From Actinomycetota bacterium (GTDB lineage: Bacteria; Actinomycetota; Thermoleophilia; Miltoncostaeales; Miltoncostaeaceae), in contig SXZC01000200.1 in the NCBI GenBank assembly GCA_005788075.1, forward strand, positions 1 through 5,366: a DNA stretch of 5,366 nucleotides, in the 5' to 3' direction. Positions 5,109 through 5,366 of this stretch are shown piece after piece; position 1 is the stretch's first letter, and each line of letters starts with the position of its first letter. The notes beneath the pieces are model-generated. The model did not search any database and was not told where the DNA came from. It was given only the letters and a program-made list of their open reading frames with translations. The position numbers and the translations under genes were made by a program.

Positions 5109-5366
5109 CCGACCCGCCCGGTGATGTAGGCCTCGGTGCGCGGGTCCTTCGGCGCCGAGAAGATCTCGCGGGCCGTGCCGACCTCGGCGAGCACGCCGCA
5201 TCGCTCGCCCTCGGCCTTGCCCTCGACGGTCATGAAGGCGACCTGGTCGGAGAGTCGCGCCGCCTGCTGCATGTTGTGGGTGACCACCACCAGGGTGAAG
5301 CGCTCGGCGATGTTCTTCATGAGGTCCTCGATGGCCAGCGTGGCGATGGGGTCGAGGGCCGAGCAG
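5105..5366 (-). CDS. pstB: Phosphate ABC transporter ATP-binding protein PstB, C-terminal part (partial)
   Basis: The reverse strand reads from the right edge to a TAG at 5105-5107, giving the last 86 residues of an ABC ATPase. The fragment starts with CSALDPIAT, the D-loop that follows Walker B. It continues to VVVTHNMQQAARLSD, where His (codon 5276-5278) is the H-loop switch residue, and ends in PRTEAYITGRVG. The THNMQQAARxSD and TExYITGRxG signatures are characteristic of PstB, which powers the PstSCAB high-affinity phosphate importer at the inner face of the membrane. An internal ATG at 5320 is not the start; the Walker A, signature and Walker B motifs lie beyond the window. Between the AFM strand and the EIF segment the loop (KAEGERCG region) is longer than in enteric PstB, as in actinobacterial homologues. 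It converges on the sensor phosphatase with a four-base overlap of the two stop codons. Confidence 0.95.
   Translation of the reverse strand, partial: CSALDPIATLAIEDLMKNIAERFTLVVVTHNMQQAARLSDQVAFMTVEGKAEGERCGVLAEVGTAREIFSAPKDPRTEAYITGRVG

Overview
The window is very GC-rich (roughly 70% by eye) and densely coding. Spacers are tiny, GTG start codons occur, genes overlap by one to four bases, and Shine-Dalgarno sites are mostly weak or absent. Together with a quinone-dependent (class 2) dihydroorotate dehydrogenase, a KhtT/KhtU potassium/proton antiporter pair and a CHASE3-HAMP-SpoIIE phosphatase, this suggests a chromosomal segment of a high-GC Gram-positive bacterium. Actinomycetota is most likely, possibly a deep lineage such as Thermoleophilia. 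The phylum assignment is inference from style and gene content, not from a marker gene.

Layout from left to right. At 1-371 on the minus strand is the N-terminal part of a FUSC-type membrane protein that runs off the left edge. A 30-base divergent spacer (372-401) follows. Next come five plus-strand genes that look like one transcription unit: pterin-4a-carbinolamine dehydratase (402-689), pyrD (686-1798), khtU (1798-2985), khtT (2982-3485) and a membrane-anchored PP2C/SpoIIE-family phosphatase (3507-5108). The first four are joined by start/stop overlaps, which suggests translational coupling. The last is set off by 21 bases carrying most of a perfect 18-base palindrome that begins on the khtT stop codon. 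At 5105-5366 on the minus strand is the C-terminal end of PstB, the ATPase of the phosphate ABC importer. It converges on the phosphatase gene so tightly that a single CTAG supplies both stop codons.

Functionally, the first two plus-strand genes are housekeeping (pterin recycling and pyrimidine synthesis). The next two form a K+(cation)/H+ antiporter with its separate RCK_C gating subunit, a module controlled by cyclic di-AMP and pH in Bacillus subtilis. The fifth is a transmembrane sensor whose cytoplasmic output is an RsbU/SpoIIE-like serine/threonine phosphatase, the type that usually releases a partner-switching anti-sigma/anti-anti-sigma pathway. No partner kinase, STAS protein or sigma factor is visible here, so its target is unknown.

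I see no RNA genes, CRISPR array, insertion sequence, attachment site or origin. No stretch above 300 bases lacks a gene. The most interesting points are the KhtU-KhtT-phosphatase neighbourhood, the palindrome at 3483-3500, the shared CTAG stop and the possible leaderless start at 402.
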